Source: Martelella sp. NC20 (GTDB taxonomy: Bacteria > Pseudomonadota > Alphaproteobacteria > Rhizobiales > Rhizobiaceae). From it: 64,000 nucleotides of DNA. Position numbers and translations under genes: made by a program. Numbering within the stretch: the stretch's first letter is position 1; each line of letters opens with the position of its first letter. Location of the stretch: contig NZ_CP054861.1 of NCBI RefSeq assembly GCF_013459645.1, positions 4,638,001 to 4,702,000 of the forward strand, read 5' to 3'. Shown here piece after piece: positions 51,045 to 61,710 of this stretch. Under the pieces are notes generated by a model. The model had not been told where the DNA came from and did no database searches. It saw only the letters and a list, made by a program, of their open reading frames with translations.

Positions 51045-51130
51045 GCAGGTTTTGTACCGTAACCGCAAAGCGCTGGCAAGCGGGAAGTCGGCTGCCGCCC
51101 CGGTCCCGACTTTCAAACGCGTTGGACCGC

Positions 51131-53905
51131 TCAGGCCAGCCTGCCGTGGCAATGCTTGAACTTCAGACCCGAACCGCAGGGGCACGGCTCGTTACGGCCG
51201 GTGTTTTTCCACTCCGCGGGCATGGTCGCGGCATCGCCGGAAGCGACCTGCTCGCCGGCCATCTCGTCTTCGCCGGTAGCCGGATCGATGTGGCTGGCGC
51301 GCACCTGCGCGGGGTTGATTTCCTGTCGCGGCGGCGGCGGAGCCTCGCGCACGAGCTGGACGCGCGAAAGCTGCGAGACCGCGACTTCGCGCATACCGCC
51401 AAGCAAGACCCTGAAAAGCTCGAATGCCTCGGCCTTGTATTCCTGTAGCGGATCGCGCTGGGCATAACCGCGGAAGCCGATGACGGACCGCAGATGGTCG
51501 AGATTGACGATATGCTCGCGCCACAGATGGTCCAGCGCCTGCATGGTGACCTGGCGCTCGACATATTTCAGCACGTCCGGCCCGAACTGCTCGGCCTGTT
51601 TGGCGCGATTGGCCTCGATCTGCCTGGCGGCCTCGTTGATGCGCTCTTCGATTTCCGGCTCGGCAATGCCGTCTTCCTCGGCCCATTTTTCAATCGGCAG
51701 GTCGAGGTTGAGGATGCGCAGGCAATCTTCCTTGAGGCCAGCGACATCCCACTGCTCGGCATAGGCGCGCTCGGGAATACGGGCCTTGACGGCCTTTTCG
51801 ACCACTTCCTCGCGCATTTCCCTGGCGATTTCGGAAATTTCCTCCGAATCCATCAGCTCCTTGCGCTGGTCGAACACGACCTTGCGCTGGTCGTTGATGA
51901 CGTCGTCGTATTTCAGCAGGTTCTTGCGAATATCGAAGTTGCGGGCCTCGACCTTCTTCTGCGCGCGTTCCAGCGCCTTGTTGATCCATGGATGGACGAT
52001 CGCCTCGCCTTCCTTCAGGCCGAGCTTGGTGAGCATGCTCTCCATCCGGTCGGAACCGAAGATGCGCATCAGGTCGTCCTGAAGCGAGAGATAGAATTTC
52101 GAGCGGCCGGGGTCGCCCTGACGGCCGGAACGGCCGCGCAGCTGATTGTCGATGCGGCGGCTTTCATGGCGTTCGGTGGCAATCACGTAGAGGCCGCCGG
52201 CGGTAAGCGCCTGCTCCTTCAGCCGCGCGACATCGGCGCGGATTTCCTTTTCCCGCGCCTCGCGTTCGGGACCCGGCGGGGTAAACTTGCGGGCGACTTC
52301 CACCCGCTCGCCCTGCTCATTGGTCACGATCTCGGTGCCCGGCTCGGTATCGCCAAGCTCGGCCTCGATCCGCATTTCCAGATTGCCGCCAAGCTGGATG
52401 TCGGTACCGCGACCGGCCATGTTGGTGGCGATGGTCAGCGCGCCCGGCACGCCGGCCTGCGAGATGATGAAGGCTTCCTGTTCGTGGTAGCGCGCGTTCA
52501 GAACGGCGAAATCATCGATGCCGTCCTTCTTGAGAGCGGCGGCCAGAAGCTCGGATTTCTCGATCGAGGTGGTGCCCACCAGAACCGGCTGGCCCTTGGC
52601 CTTGGCTTCCTTGATCTCCTCGACGATGGCGAGATATTTTTCCTGCACCGTCAGGTAGACCTCGTCGTCCTCGTCAATGCGCGCGATCGGCATATTGGTC
52701 GGCACTTCGACCACGTCGAGGCCGTAGATATTGGCAAATTCCTCCGCTTCCGTCGCGGCCGTGCCGGTCATGCCGGCGAGCTTGTCGTACATGCGGAAAT
52801 AATTCTGGAAGGTGATCGAGGCGAGCGTCTGGTTTTCCGGCTGGATCTTGACGTTTTCCTTGGCCTCGAGCGCCTGATGCTGGCCATCGGAATAGCGCCT
52901 GCCCGGCATCATGCGCCCGGTAAACTCGTCGATGATCACGACCTCGCCGTCACGGACGATATAGTCCTTGTCGCGCGAAAACAGCTTGTGGGCTTTCAGC
53001 GCATTATTGAGGTGGTGGACGATGGCGACGTTCTCGATATCGTAAAGCGACGCGCCCTTCATCATGCCGTTTTCGGTCAGGAGCTGCTCCAGCTTTTCCA
53101 TGCCGTCTTCGGAGAAGTTGGCCGAGCGCTGCTTTTCATCGAGCTCGTAATCGCCATCGTTCAGCATCGGGATGATCTTGTCCATCGACACGTAAAGATC
53201 GGAGCGGTCATCGAGCGGGCCGGAGATGATCAGCGGCGTGCGTGCCTCATCGACCAGGATCGAGTCCACTTCGTCGACGATGGCGAAATTGTGCCCGCGC
53301 TGCACCATTTCGGCGCGCTGCATCTTCATGTTGTCGCGAAGGTAGTCGAAGCCGAGTTCGTTATTGGTGGCATAGGTGATATCGGCGGTATAGGCCTCTT
53401 TGCGCTGGCGGTCGTCGAGACCGTGATGGATCACGCCGGTTGTCATCCCGAGAAAGCCGTAGAGCTTGCCCATATGCTCGCTGTCGCGCCGCGCCAGATA
53501 GTCATTGACGGTGACAACGTGAACGCCCTTGCCGGCAAGCGCGTTGAGATAGACCGGAAGGGTCGCGACCAGGGTCTTGCCTTCGCCGGTCTTCATCTCG
53601 GCGATCGAATTTTCATGCAGGATCATGCCGCCGATGAGCTGGACATCGAAAGGCCTGAGGCCGAGAACCCGCTTTGAAGCTTCGCGCACCACCGCGAAAG
53701 CCTCGACGAGAATGTCGTCCAGCGTCTTGCCGTCCGCGAGTTGCTTCTTGAATTCTTCGGTCTTGGCCTCCAGGGCCTCATCCGAAAGGGCCGAAATCTG
53801 CTCTTCCATCGCATTGATCGCGACGACGCGGGGTCTGTAGGCACGGACGCGGCGCTCGTTGGCCGAACCGAACAATTTGCGGGCTACGCCACCGAGTGAG
53901 ACCAT
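51131..53905 (-). CDS. secA: Preprotein translocase ATPase SecA
   Basis: 924 residues. NBD1 with [20 protein letters not shown] (Walker A) and [16 protein letters not shown] (Walker B/DEAD), preprotein-crosslinking domain, NBD2 with [10 protein letters not shown] and [22 protein letters not shown] motif, helical domains, and a C-terminal zinc-binding SEC-C motif ([17 protein letters not shown]). Complete and housekeeping. It is divergent from the parvulin gene, which fits a role in handling the exported proteins. Confidence 0.97.
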   Translation of the reverse strand: MVSLGGVARKLFGSANERRVRAYRPRVVAINAMEEQISALSDEALEAKTEEFKKQLADGKTLDDILVEAFAVVREASKRVLGLRPFDVQLIGGMILHENSIAEMKTGEGKTLVATLPVYLNALAGKGVHVVTVNDYLARRDSEHMGKLYGFLGMTTGVIHHGLDDRQRKEAYTADITYATNNELGFDYLRDNMKMQRAEMVQRGHNFAIVDEVDSILVDEARTPLIISGPLDDRSDLYVSMDKIIPMLNDGDYELDEKQRSANFSEDGMEKLEQLLTENGMMKGASLYDIENVAIVHHLNNALKAHKLFSRDKDYIVRDGEVVIIDEFTGRMMPGRRYSDGQHQALEAKENVKIQPENQTLASITFQNYFRMYDKLAGMTGTAATEAEEFANIYGLDVVEVPTNMPIARIDEDDEVYLTVQEKYLAIVEEIKEAKAKGQPVLVGTTSIEKSELLAAALKKDGIDDFAVLNARYHEQEAFIISQAGVPGALTIATNMAGRGTDIQLGGNLEMRIEAELGDTEPGTEIVTNEQGERVEVARKFTPPGPEREAREKEIRADVARLKEQALTAGGLYVIATERHESRRIDNQLRGRSGRQGDPGRSKFYLSLQDDLMRIFGSDRMESMLTKLGLKEGEAIVHPWINKALERAQKKVEARNFDIRKNLLKYDDVINDQRKVVFDQRKELMDSEEISEIAREMREEVVEKAVKARIPERAYAEQWDVAGLKEDCLRILNLDLPIEKWAEEDGIAEPEIEERINEAARQIEANRAKQAEQFGPDVLKYVERQVTMQALDHLWREHIVNLDHLRSVIGFRGYAQRDPLQEYKAEAFELFRVLLGGMREVAVSQLSRVQLVREAPPPPRQEINPAQVRASHIDPATGEDEMAGEQVASGDAATMPAEWKNTGRNEPCPCGSGLKFKHCHGRLA

Positions 53906-54240
53906 TTCAATAGCTCTTTCCGAAAGTTGTCATATTTAAACTCTATGCAGCGCCCTGTTCGCATCGTATGCGCGCCGGACGTCTATCGACGCTGGCTTGG
54001 CAGACAGATAAGAGGGGGGTCAGGCTATGTCAACGTCAAAGGCCGCGCGACAATGGCGGGAAACCGGCGGAAAACCGGTCCGCATTCAGCCTGGCTTCAT
54101 ATTAAAAAGTGGAAAGGTTGCAACGCAACACACCGTTTTGCGTTGACGGATAAAGCAGCGCCCACCACATTCCCGGGCATTCATCGGCGCATAACGACGG
54201 GCCGCAACGACTACGTTCAAACAAACGAAAAGGTGAACTC
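53906..54240. other. Divergent promoter region of secA and the parvulin gene
   Basis: 335 bp with no gene that I can support. It must hold both promoters. One inverted repeat stands out: CAACGCAA (54121-54128) and TTGCGTTG (54138-54145). The open frame from 53927 has no family match and crosses into the parvulin gene out of frame. Confidence 0.5.
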
Positions 54241-55104
54241 ATGCAGAAAAGAACCCTGGCAGCCGCAGCGCTGCTCGCAACGACCGTCAGCTTTGCCGCG
54301 CCGGTGTTCGCGCAGGACACCGATGCCGGCCAGACCGTGGTCGCGACCGTCGATGGCACGCCGATCACTCAGGAAGAGCTTCAGGATACGGTCGATCAGT
54401 TCAAGGGCCAGTTCGGCCAGATGCCCGAAGACCAGATGCGCGCGATCGCGCTTTCAAGCCTGGTTGACATGAAGCTGATTTCGGACGCCGCCAAGGATGA
54501 GGGCCTCGACCAGACCGATGCGTTCAAGACCCGGATGGAGCATCTGGAACAGCAGGAACTCTACAACGCCTATTTCGACCAGATGATCAATGCACAGATC
54601 ACCGACGACATGCTCAAGGCGCGCTATGATGAGGAGATCGCCAAGGCGCCGAAGACGGAAGAGGTCCATGCCCGCCATATCCTCGTCGACAACGAGGAAG
54701 AAGCCAACGAGATCATCAAGGAGCTCGACAACGGCGCCGATTTCGCCGAACTGGCCAAGGAGCATTCCACCGGCCCGAGCGGTCCTGACGGCGGCGATCT
54801 CGGCTATTTCACCAAGGGCCAGATGGTGCCGGCATTCGAGGATGCGGCCTTCGCGCTGGAACCCGGCAAATATACCGAAACCCCGGTCAAGTCCGATTTC
54901 GGCTATCATGTCATCGAGGTCGAGGACAAGCGCGAGAAGCCGCCGGTTCCCTTCGACCAGATCAAGCCGCAACTCCAGCAGCTCGTCGCCGGCGAGAAAT
55001 ACAACGAGGCCGTCAACGCGCTGAAGGGCGACGATACGGTGGTCATCGAAGATAAGGACTTGCAAGCAAGCTACGACGCCGTCAATAAAATGCAGCAGCA
55101 ATAA
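54241..55104 (+). CDS. Periplasmic parvulin-type peptidyl-prolyl isomerase
   Basis: 287 residues. Signal peptide to about residue 25 (cleaved near VFAQD). A SurA-type N-terminal domain (VDGTPITQEELQDTVDQF), then a parvulin domain at about 135-230 with VHARHILVDNEEEANEIIKE, GGDLGYFTKGQMVPAFEDAA and FGYHVIEVEDKR. It helps fold or escort outer-membrane proteins in the periplasm. AAAGGTG precedes the ATG. Followed by a strong hairpin and argJ. Confidence 0.93.
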   Translation: MQKRTLAAAALLATTVSFAAPVFAQDTDAGQTVVATVDGTPITQEELQDTVDQFKGQFGQMPEDQMRAIALSSLVDMKLISDAAKDEGLDQTDAFKTRMEHLEQQELYNAYFDQMINAQITDDMLKARYDEEIAKAPKTEEVHARHILVDNEEEANEIIKELDNGADFAELAKEHSTGPSGPDGGDLGYFTKGQMVPAFEDAAFALEPGKYTETPVKSDFGYHVIEVEDKREKPPVPFDQIKPQLQQLVAGEKYNEAVNALKGDDTVVIEDKDLQASYDAVNKMQQQ

Positions 55105-55110
55105 AAACTT

Positions 55111-55134
55111 CCGGCCCGCATCATCGCGGGCCGG
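55111..55134 (+). terminator. Hairpin terminator after the parvulin gene
   Basis: CCGGCCCGC and GCGGGCCGG with a 6-nt loop, six bases after the stop and followed by TGCTTTAT. Confidence 0.7.
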
Positions 55135-55185
55135 TGCTTTATCCGGCCGGAGCGGCCCCGCCGCCCGGCCCAGAAGAGGGTCATC

Positions 55186-56421
55186 ATGTCGACTGCCGTA
55201 TCTCCGCTCGCGCCCAGGTCCCTGCCCCCCATGCCCGTCATCGACGGCGTGCGCCTTTCAACCGCCAGCGCGGGGATCAAGTACAAGGGCCGCACCGATG
55301 TGATGATGATGATCTTCGACGAGCCGACTGCTGTCGCCGGCGTTTTCACCCGCTCCAGATGCCCCTCCGCCCCGGTCGATTTCTGCCGCGCCAATCTCGG
55401 CAACGGCACGGCCAGGGTTCTGGTGGTCAATTCCGGCAATGCCAATGCCTTTACCGGCAAGAAAGGCAGCGAGGCGACCGCGCTGACGGCGAAAACGGCC
55501 GCCGAAGCCGCAAGCTGCGGCACGGGCGATGTCTACCTCGCCTCCACCGGCGTGATCGGCGAGCCGCTGGACGCCTCCAAATTTGCCGGTGTGCTGGCCG
55601 GCATGGCCGCTGAAGCCAAACCTGATTTCTGGCAGGACGCGGCAAAAGCGATCATGACCACCGACACCTATCCCAAGGTCGCAACCCGCGGCGCGACGAT
55701 CGACGGCATCGCCGTGACGCTCAACGGCATGGCCAAGGGCGCCGGCATGATCGCTCCCGACATGGCGACCATGCTCTCCTTCATCGCAACCGACGCGGCC
55801 ATCTCCGCGCCGGCGCTGCAGGCGCTGCTTTCCGAAGGCGTCGGCGAAAGCTTCAATGCGATCACCATCGACAGCGACACCTCGACCTCGGACACCGTTC
55901 TGGTGTTCGCCACCGGCAAGGCCCCCGGTCAGGACCCCGTCACCGACGCCAATGATCCCCGCCTCGACGATTTCCGCGCCGCCCTTCACGCCCTGATGAA
56001 GGACCTCGCGCTCCAGATCGTCCGCGATGGCGAGGGCGCGCGCAAGATGGTGACCGTCAACGTCACCGGCGCCGAGAGCAATCGCGCCGCCTTCGAGATC
56101 GCCCGCTCGATCGCCAATTCGCCGCTGGTCAAGACCGCCGTTGCCGGCGAGGACGCCAATTGGGGCCGCGTGGTCATGGCCGTCGGCAAGGCCGGCGAGA
56201 AGGCGGACCGCGACCGGCTCGCGATCTGGTTCGGCGATATCCGCGTGGCCTTCGAGGGCGAACGCGATCCGGACTACTCGGAAGACCACGCCTCCGCCGT
56301 GATGCGGCAGGACGAGATCACGATCCGCGCCGATCTCGGGATCGGGGACGGTCAGGCAACGGTCTACACCTGCGACCTGACCAAGGAATATGTGGCCATC
56401 AACGGCGATTACCGAAGCTGA
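55186..56421 (+). CDS. argJ: Bifunctional glutamate N-acetyltransferase/amino-acid acetyltransferase
   Basis: 411 residues. ArgJ transfers acetyl from N-acetylornithine to glutamate in arginine synthesis and is made as a self-cleaving precursor. The cleavage site and nucleophile are Ala194-Thr195 in [11 protein letters not shown]. Other family motifs: [15 protein letters not shown] and [12 protein letters not shown] before the site, and [16 protein letters not shown] after it. Followed by GNAT and mutT genes in a probable operon. Confidence 0.96.
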   Translation: MSTAVSPLAPRSLPPMPVIDGVRLSTASAGIKYKGRTDVMMMIFDEPTAVAGVFTRSRCPSAPVDFCRANLGNGTARVLVVNSGNANAFTGKKGSEATALTAKTAAEAASCGTGDVYLASTGVIGEPLDASKFAGVLAGMAAEAKPDFWQDAAKAIMTTDTYPKVATRGATIDGIAVTLNGMAKGAGMIAPDMATMLSFIATDAAISAPALQALLSEGVGESFNAITIDSDTSTSDTVLVFATGKAPGQDPVTDANDPRLDDFRAALHALMKDLALQIVRDGEGARKMVTVNVTGAESNRAAFEIARSIANSPLVKTAVAGEDANWGRVVMAVGKAGEKADRDRLAIWFGDIRVAFEGERDPDYSEDHASAVMRQDEITIRADLGIGDGQATVYTCDLTKEYVAINGDYRS

Positions 56422-56602
56422 GCGCGCTTCCGCGTTGCCGCAGCGCAACACAGAGCGCCTCAAAAGAGGCTCCGTGTTTACAGCCAAACCTCCCCACTCT
56501 AATCCTTTGATTTAACGCAAGTCCGGACGAGAACCGGTCGCCGCTTTTTGCCGGGCTTGCGATAGATGCACCAAAACGGATCGTCACAGAATCGGAATAA
56601 TC

Positions 56603-57361
56603 TTGAACGTTGATCTTCCGCTTGTCCGTCGACTGGAAGCCATGGGACTGCGCGCATGGCCGGCAAAGAATGTGCTTTACGATGGCGCCTGGCAGCTTCG
56701 GGTAACGGCCGGCCATCCATCAAAGCGGCTGAACAGCCTGTCGGTGCTGGACCGGTCCGATATCGCCGATATGGAAATCCGGCTGGAAAAGGCAAGACGC
56801 CATTATGCCGCCTTCGGCCGCCCGCTGCTGATCCGCGAAACCCCGCTGACGCCGGCCGCGATCGGCGAATATCTCGCCTCGGAAGGCGCGGAAACCTTTG
56901 ACGAAAGCCTGGTGATGACCGTGGATCTTCAGCAGTTTCAGGCCGCGGACGCGGTCGAACTGTTGCCGAGCCAGGATGTCGGCCGCTTCGTCGATGCATC
57001 GCTTGCGATCAACCCGGTCAAAGGCCTCACCAAGGCCGGGCTTGCCGAGGTGGTGACCGCCATCAAGCCCGCCCACGGCCTGTTCATCCGCGAGAGCGCG
57101 CAAGGCAAGGCCTATGCGGCGGGGCTTGCGGTGCATGATTTCGACATGGCCGGCATCGAGGCATTTGCCGTTGCCGCCGGCGCCCGCAGACAAGGCCATG
57201 GCCGCAAGCTTGCCGCAGCCATGCTGCGCTGGGCCAAGGGTCGGGGCGCGCGCATGGCGTGGCTTCAGGTTACGGCGAAAAACGCAGCCGCGATCGCGCT
57301 TTATCAGGGTTTTGGATTCACCGAGGCCTATCGCTACCGGTACTGGCGGGAACAACAATGA
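56603..57361 (+). CDS. GNAT family N-acetyltransferase
   Basis: 252 residues from a TTG start at 56603 (CGGAATAATC before it). The acetyl-CoA-binding part is in the C-terminal third: IEAFAVAAGARRQGHGRKLA (motif A, Q/RxxGxG/A) and VTAKNAAAIALYQGFGF (motif B). The N-terminal half (about 1-100) is characteristic of the longer alphaproteobacterial argJ-linked subgroup. Substrate unknown. The stop overlaps the mutT start (ATGA). Confidence 0.88.
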   Translation: MNVDLPLVRRLEAMGLRAWPAKNVLYDGAWQLRVTAGHPSKRLNSLSVLDRSDIADMEIRLEKARRHYAAFGRPLLIRETPLTPAAIGEYLASEGAETFDESLVMTVDLQQFQAADAVELLPSQDVGRFVDASLAINPVKGLTKAGLAEVVTAIKPAHGLFIRESAQGKAYAAGLAVHDFDMAGIEAFAVAAGARRQGHGRKLAAAMLRWAKGRGARMAWLQVTAKNAAAIALYQGFGFTEAYRYRYWREQQ

Positions 57362-57774
57362 CGGATGATCGCTCCATGAGAATGCTTCTGGTCGCAGCCT
57401 GCGCGCTGATCGACACCGACGGACGGATATTGCTGGCGCAGCGCCCGGCGGGGAAGTCGCTTGCGGGCCTGTGGGAATTTCCCGGCGGCAAGGTCGAACC
57501 GGGCGAGACGCCCGAGGCCTGCCTGATCCGCGAGCTCGAAGAAGAACTCGGCATCACCACCAAGGTGGCCTGCCTCGCGCCGCTGACCTTCGCCAGCCAC
57601 AGCTATGACGATTTCCATCTGCTGATGCCGTTGTTCGTCTGCCGCCGCTATCAGGGCATTCCAGCGGGCCAGGAAGGACAGGCAATCAAATGGGTCCGCG
57701 CCAAAGACCTGCGCGACTACCCGATGCCGCCCGCCGACGAACCGCTGATCCCGATCCTGCAGGACTTGCTGTGA
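57358..57774 (+). CDS. mutT: 8-oxo-dGTP diphosphatase (Nudix)
   Basis: 138 residues from the ATG at 57358, coupled to the GNAT gene by a 4-bp overlap. Full Nudix box: GGKVEPGETPEACLIRELEE then ELGI. LWEFPGG precedes it, as in MutT. It removes oxidised guanine nucleotides from the pool. The longer track start (57259) is in the GNAT gene and is rejected. Confidence 0.93.
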   Translation: MTDDRSMRMLLVAACALIDTDGRILLAQRPAGKSLAGLWEFPGGKVEPGETPEACLIRELEEELGITTKVACLAPLTFASHSYDDFHLLMPLFVCRRYQGIPAGQEGQAIKWVRAKDLRDYPMPPADEPLIPILQDLL

Positions 57775-57777
57775 GGC

Positions 57778-58662
57778 CTACCGCTTCAGCCTGATCTCTT
57801 CCGTGTTCAGCGCATCGGCAAGGCGGGCCTTGGCGGAGCCCGGCTTCAGCGGTTTCTGCTGGCTTTCGTGCGGGCTCCATCCCGAAACGTGGATGATCGA
57901 GAAACTGGCGCGGATGCGACCGTCCGGATCGGCGTAGCGCTCGGCGTAAAGTTCGGCGGCGCGCAGGAAAAACCGGCGGCTGACCGGCTTTTCGGAGCGT
58001 CCCAGAAGCGGATTGGCCATGCCCATCGCCCTGAGATCTGCCATCAGCGAAAACAGCGTGTCATAGCGCACCGTATAGGTTTCCTGATCGACCACCGGCA
58101 GGGTGAAGCCGGCGCGCTGCAGCAGGCCGCCGATATCGCGGACATCGGCAAACGGGATCACCCGCGGGCTCGCGCCGCCATAGATCTCGATTTCAGCGGC
58201 AAGCAGACAATCGCGCAGTTCGGCGAGCGTGCCGCTGCCGGGAATGGCCGCCAGAAACAGGCCATCTGGTTTCAAGGCCCTGCGGATCTGGATGAAATAG
58301 CCGGGCAGGTCGTTGATGAGATGGGCGGCAAGCGGCGACAGCGCGAGGTTCAGCGATTGATCCTCAAGCCCCGGCAGTTCGAGCGGCGCAAGCGTAAGCC
58401 GCTCTCCCTCGCCCGCAAAACCCGCATCGGTCTCGACGCGCGCCATCTCGCCCACCTTGCCGGAGGCGCGGGCGGCAGCGGCCACGATGCCGGTGACGCC
58501 ATGCAACTCGACCGCCTTGTCGAAACGGCGCTCGACCACGGCCAGCCGGTCCGCCATTTCCTCGGCCACGATATCAAGCAGGAAATCGGCGCCCTTCTGG
58601 CCCTTCTGAAAGGCGCGCAGACGGTTTTTCGCCACGCGGGCCGTATCGAAAACCTGTTCCAT
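57778..58662 (-). CDS. SAM-dependent methyltransferase-fold protein (NDUFAF5/BioC-like)
   Basis: 294 residues. N-terminal FDTARVAKNRLRAFQKG, then a class I methyltransferase-like domain of which the SAM loop is weak (VAAAARASGKVGEMARVETD), and NLALSPLAAHLINDLPGYFI, GLFLAAIPGSGTL. This is the alphaproteobacterial homologue of mitochondrial NDUFAF5, which hydroxylates an arginine of a respiratory complex I subunit. In bacteria the role is untested. It converges with mutT (3-bp gap). Confidence 0.82.
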   Translation of the reverse strand: MEQVFDTARVAKNRLRAFQKGQKGADFLLDIVAEEMADRLAVVERRFDKAVELHGVTGIVAAAARASGKVGEMARVETDAGFAGEGERLTLAPLELPGLEDQSLNLALSPLAAHLINDLPGYFIQIRRALKPDGLFLAAIPGSGTLAELRDCLLAAEIEIYGGASPRVIPFADVRDIGGLLQRAGFTLPVVDQETYTVRYDTLFSLMADLRAMGMANPLLGRSEKPVSRRFFLRAAELYAERYADPDGRIRASFSIIHVSGWSPHESQQKPLKPGSAKARLADALNTEEIRLKR

Positions 58663-58728
58663 GACTGAATGTCCTTTCCCGGCGGATCGGCCTCGAAATG
58701 CATCTTAAAGCACGCTACTGTCAAGAAC

Positions 58729-59514
58729 ATGGACGCGCCCGAACCATCGCTTCTCAAAATCCTTGCCGCCCGCTCCGAGGCGATGGCGCTCGACGCGCTC
58801 AATGCTCTCGGCAATCTGGTGTATCCGCCGGTCTGCGCCTCCTGCGGGCGCAATACCGGTTCGCATCGCGCGCTGTGCATGACCTGCTGGAGCGATATAC
58901 GCTTTATCGAGCGACCGTTCTGCGCGGTGCTCGGCACCCCGTTTTCGCATGATCTCGGCGAGGGTATCCTGAGCGCCGAGGCGATCGCCCATCCGCCGGA
59001 TTTCGACCGGCTGCGTTCGGCGGCGTTCTATTCCGGCACGGTGCGCAATCTGGTCCATGCGCTGAAATACCGCGACAACACCCATCTGGCGGTGATGATG
59101 GCGAACTGGATGCTGCGCGCCGAAGACGGCATGGTCAGGGAATGCGACGGCATTGCCGCCGTGCCGCTGCATCCGACCCGGATGATGGCGCGCCGCTTCA
59201 ACCAGTCGGCCGAGCTTGCCCGCCATCTCGCGCGCCTTTCCAGCAAGCCGTTCCTGCCGGGACTTATCCGGCGCAGGAAGCGCACCATCCAGCAGGTCGG
59301 CCTCACACGGGCCGCCCGCGAGGACAATGTGCGCGGCGCATTCGTGCTCGCCCCGCACAGCGAGGATATGGTGTTCGGCAGGCGCATCCTGCTTGTCGAC
59401 GACGTCTACACCACAGGCGCCACGGTTTCGGCGGCGGCGCGTCTGTTGAAACGCCACGGCACCGCCGATGTCAGCATTTTGACCTTTGCACGCGTGCTTG
59501 ATGAAACTATATGA
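58729..59514 (+). CDS. comF: ComF family protein
   Basis: 261 residues from the ATG at 58729. The N-terminal zinc finger reads CASCGRNTGSHRALCMTC; the C-terminal phosphoribosyltransferase-like part has the PRPP motif ILLVDDVYTTGATVSAAA. The middle has AVPLHPTRMMARRFNQSAEL. ComF was first seen in competence; most bacterial homologues, as here, have no clear role in DNA uptake. 37 bp before grxC. Confidence 0.92.
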   Translation: MDAPEPSLLKILAARSEAMALDALNALGNLVYPPVCASCGRNTGSHRALCMTCWSDIRFIERPFCAVLGTPFSHDLGEGILSAEAIAHPPDFDRLRSAAFYSGTVRNLVHALKYRDNTHLAVMMANWMLRAEDGMVRECDGIAAVPLHPTRMMARRFNQSAELARHLARLSSKPFLPGLIRRRKRTIQQVGLTRAAREDNVRGAFVLAPHSEDMVFGRRILLVDDVYTTGATVSAAARLLKRHGTADVSILTFARVLDETI

Positions 59515-59551
59515 AGGCCTGTCAGGCTCACAAAAGGAGGCACGACCGAAG

Positions 59552-59809
59552 ATGGCGAATGTTGATATCTATACCCGCGATTTCTGCGGTTTTTGCGCCC
59601 GCGCCAAATCGCTGCTGGACCGGAAGGGCGTTGCCTATACCGAATTCAATGCCACCGAAACACCCGATGCCCGCGCGAAAATGATCGACCGTGCCGGCGG
59701 CAGGGCCACCTTTCCGCAGATTTTCATCGACAACCGCCATATCGGCGGCTGTGACGATCTCTACGCGCTTGACGCCGAAGGCAAGCTCGATCCGCTGCTT
59801 GCGGCATAG
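59552..59809 (+). CDS. grxC: Glutaredoxin 3
   Basis: 85 residues from the ATG at 59552 (AAAGGAGG, 11 bases before). Redox motif CGFC (residues 11-14) instead of the common CPYC, then TFPQIFIDNRHIGGCDDL, which binds glutathione. It reduces disulfides and mixed glutathione adducts. Part of the comF-grxC-nitrilase-DUF1178 operon. Confidence 0.94.
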   Translation: MANVDIYTRDFCGFCARAKSLLDRKGVAYTEFNATETPDARAKMIDRAGGRATFPQIFIDNRHIGGCDDLYALDAEGKLDPLLAA

Positions 59810-59819
59810 GTAAAACACG

Positions 59820-60674
59820 ATGACCCGTTTCAAGGCCGCCGCCCTGCAGATGCGCTCGGGCACCGATCCCGAGGAAAACGCCGAGACGCTTTCCCGCCTT
59901 GTGCATCAGGCGGCGGGCCATGGCGCGACCTATCTTCAGACGCCTGAAATGACCGGCGCGGTGCAGAAGAACCGCAAGGGGCTGATGGCGGTGCTGAAGC
60001 CGGAACAGGATGACGTCATCGTCAAGACGGCGCGTGATCTTGCCCGCGAACACGGCATTTATCTCCATATCGGCTCGACCGCGATCCCGCTCGAAGGCGG
60101 CATGATCGCCAATCGCGCCCTGCTGTTCGGCCCGGACGGCGATATCCTCGCCCGCTATGACAAGATCCACATGTTCGATGTCGACCTCGACAATGGTGAA
60201 AGCTGGCGCGAAAGCGCGGTCTATCGCCCCGGCGAAAACGCGGTGCTTGCCCGCCTGCCCTTCGCCGCGATCGGCCTCGGCATCTGCTATGATGTGCGCT
60301 TCCCCGACCTTTTCAACGCCTATGGGCTTGCCGGCGCCGACGTCCTGACAGCCCCCGCCGCCTTCACCAGACAGACCGGCCTTGCGCACTGGCATGTGCT
60401 GCAGCGCGCCCGCGCCATCGAAAACGGCGCCTATATGATCTCCGCGGCGCAGGCCGGCCTGCACGAGGACGGCCGCGAGACCTTCGGTCACTCGATGATC
60501 GTCGACCCCTGGGGCAGGATCATTGCCGAGGCGGGCGACGAGGGCGAGGCGGTGATCATCGCCGAGATCGACACCGATGCCGTGACGGCTGCGCGCGGCA
60601 AGGTTCCGAACCTCAAAAATATCCGCTCCTTCTCCGTGGACGAGGTCGATACGCGGCCTGTTAGGGAAGTCTGA
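59820..60674 (+). CDS. Carbon-nitrogen hydrolase (Nit1/omega-amidase-like)
   Basis: 284 residues. Nitrilase-fold catalytic triad Glu43 (LQTPEMTG), Lys115 (RYDKIHMFDV), Cys156 (GLGICYDVRFPDLF). Close to NIT1-type enzymes that hydrolyse deaminated glutathione; an amidase role is therefore likely. It follows grxC by 10 bp, in keeping with a glutathione-linked function. Its stop is five bases before the next start. Confidence 0.92.
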   Translation: MTRFKAAALQMRSGTDPEENAETLSRLVHQAAGHGATYLQTPEMTGAVQKNRKGLMAVLKPEQDDVIVKTARDLAREHGIYLHIGSTAIPLEGGMIANRALLFGPDGDILARYDKIHMFDVDLDNGESWRESAVYRPGENAVLARLPFAAIGLGICYDVRFPDLFNAYGLAGADVLTAPAAFTRQTGLAHWHVLQRARAIENGAYMISAAQAGLHEDGRETFGHSMIVDPWGRIIAEAGDEGEAVIIAEIDTDAVTAARGKVPNLKNIRSFSVDEVDTRPVREV

Positions 60675-60679
60675 AAGCC

Positions 60680-61108
60680 GTGATCCATTACGCTCTTTCC
60701 TGTGACAACGGCCACGATTTCGATGGCTGGTTCGCCGGCAGCGCCGATTTCGACAAACAGCTCGAAAGCGGCTTCCTGACCTGCCCCGTCTGCAATTCCG
60801 CCAATGTTTCCAAAAGCCTGATGGCCCCGCAGGTCGCCACCGCCCGCAAGCAGGAAAGCCGCAAGGCCGCCCTGATCGACCATGCCCAGCGCGAGGCGGT
60901 GGACAAGCTGCGCAAGGCCGTGGCCGAAATCCGCGCCAATGCCGAGGATGTCGGCGAACGCTTCCCGCACGAGGCCCGCAAGATCCATTACGGCGAGGCA
61001 GAGGAACGCGGCATTATCGGCGAAGCCAGTCCCGATCAGGTCCTCGATCTCCTGGAGGAAGGCATCGAGATCATGCCGCTGCCGATCCTGCCGGACGACA
61101 AGAACTGA
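60680..61108 (+). CDS. DUF1178 family protein
   Basis: 142 residues from a GTG at 60680. MIHYALSCDNGHDFDGWFAG and LTCPVCNSANVSKSLMAP give a zinc-ribbon-like Cys pattern; the C-terminal half is helical. Matches the conserved alphaproteobacterial DUF1178 family of unknown function. The last gene of the comF-grxC-amidase operon. Confidence 0.9.
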   Translation: MIHYALSCDNGHDFDGWFAGSADFDKQLESGFLTCPVCNSANVSKSLMAPQVATARKQESRKAALIDHAQREAVDKLRKAVAEIRANAEDVGERFPHEARKIHYGEAEERGIIGEASPDQVLDLLEEGIEIMPLPILPDDKN

Positions 61109-61140
61109 GTGAACCCGATTGAGCAATGGCAAAGGGAAAT

Positions 61141-61216
61141 TGGTGGAGCCGAGCGGGATCGAACCGCCGACCTCTGCAGTGCGATTGCAGCGCTCTCCCA
61201 GCTGAGCTACGGCCCC
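61141..61216 (-). tRNA. tRNA-Ala (anticodon CGC)
   Basis: Read on the minus strand: acceptor GGGGCCG pairs with CGGCTCC, including the G3-U70 pair that identifies alanine tRNAs. D-arm AGCTCAGCTGGGAGAGC, anticodon stem CTGCA/TGCAG around loop ATCGCAC (anticodon CGC, reading GCG), T-loop GGTTCGATCCC. Encoded CCA at 61141-61143. Fully paired cloverleaf. Confidence 0.95.
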
Positions 61217-61710
61217 GATAACATCACAGCGCTGATACTCCAATCCGCCGCCTCTAGCAAGCGTCATCGGCGTGAAAACTGGCGGATCGGCATAAGCTCG
61301 AAGCTGCGCAAGCTCTCCGTGCAAGGCGGATTCTCCCGGCGGCGCGACACGCGGCTCGTGACTGCCTTTGGAAACAATCATTTGGCTTCATCCACCGCGC
61401 CCGCCGCTTTGTGAGATTTAGGCAAAAGAACGCCTAATTCACTGTTTTAACTTATATTTTTGTCCCTTTGGCATCTAGCGACCATGGCGCACCTCGCCTC
61501 GCCGGCGAAAGTTGCCCAATCAACACACCCCGATGTGAAATCGAAGCAAATGCTCTTCAACCGTGTAGAGTCTCGCTTCCGGCAATTGTCTTGGGCGTTT
61601 GTCAACGTATAGTGGCCGCGCAATCGCCAGTAACCGGTTGACCGAATAACAAGAGTGCGTCGTGGCGTCCTGCATTCACATTACGTGTCAATTGTTGGAG
61701 ACATCCGTTC
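61217..61710. other. Intergenic stretch before the porin gene
   Basis: 494 bp with no gene that I can support. It holds the tRNA promoter (minus strand) and the porin promoter (plus strand). A small inverted repeat TTAGGC/GCCTAA is near 61417-61432. The open frame at 61109-61414 overlaps the tRNA and has no coding pattern. Confidence 0.5.

Noticed and set aside
51045..51185. Longer open frame upstream of and including trpL
   Set aside because: Only the last 15 codons match the rhizobial trp leader; the extension has no ribosome site or family pattern.
51494..53677. 727-residue open frame on the plus strand opposite secA
   Set aside because: It is the antisense shadow of secA, which has every SecA motif; the shadow is His/Asp/Leu-rich with no family pattern.
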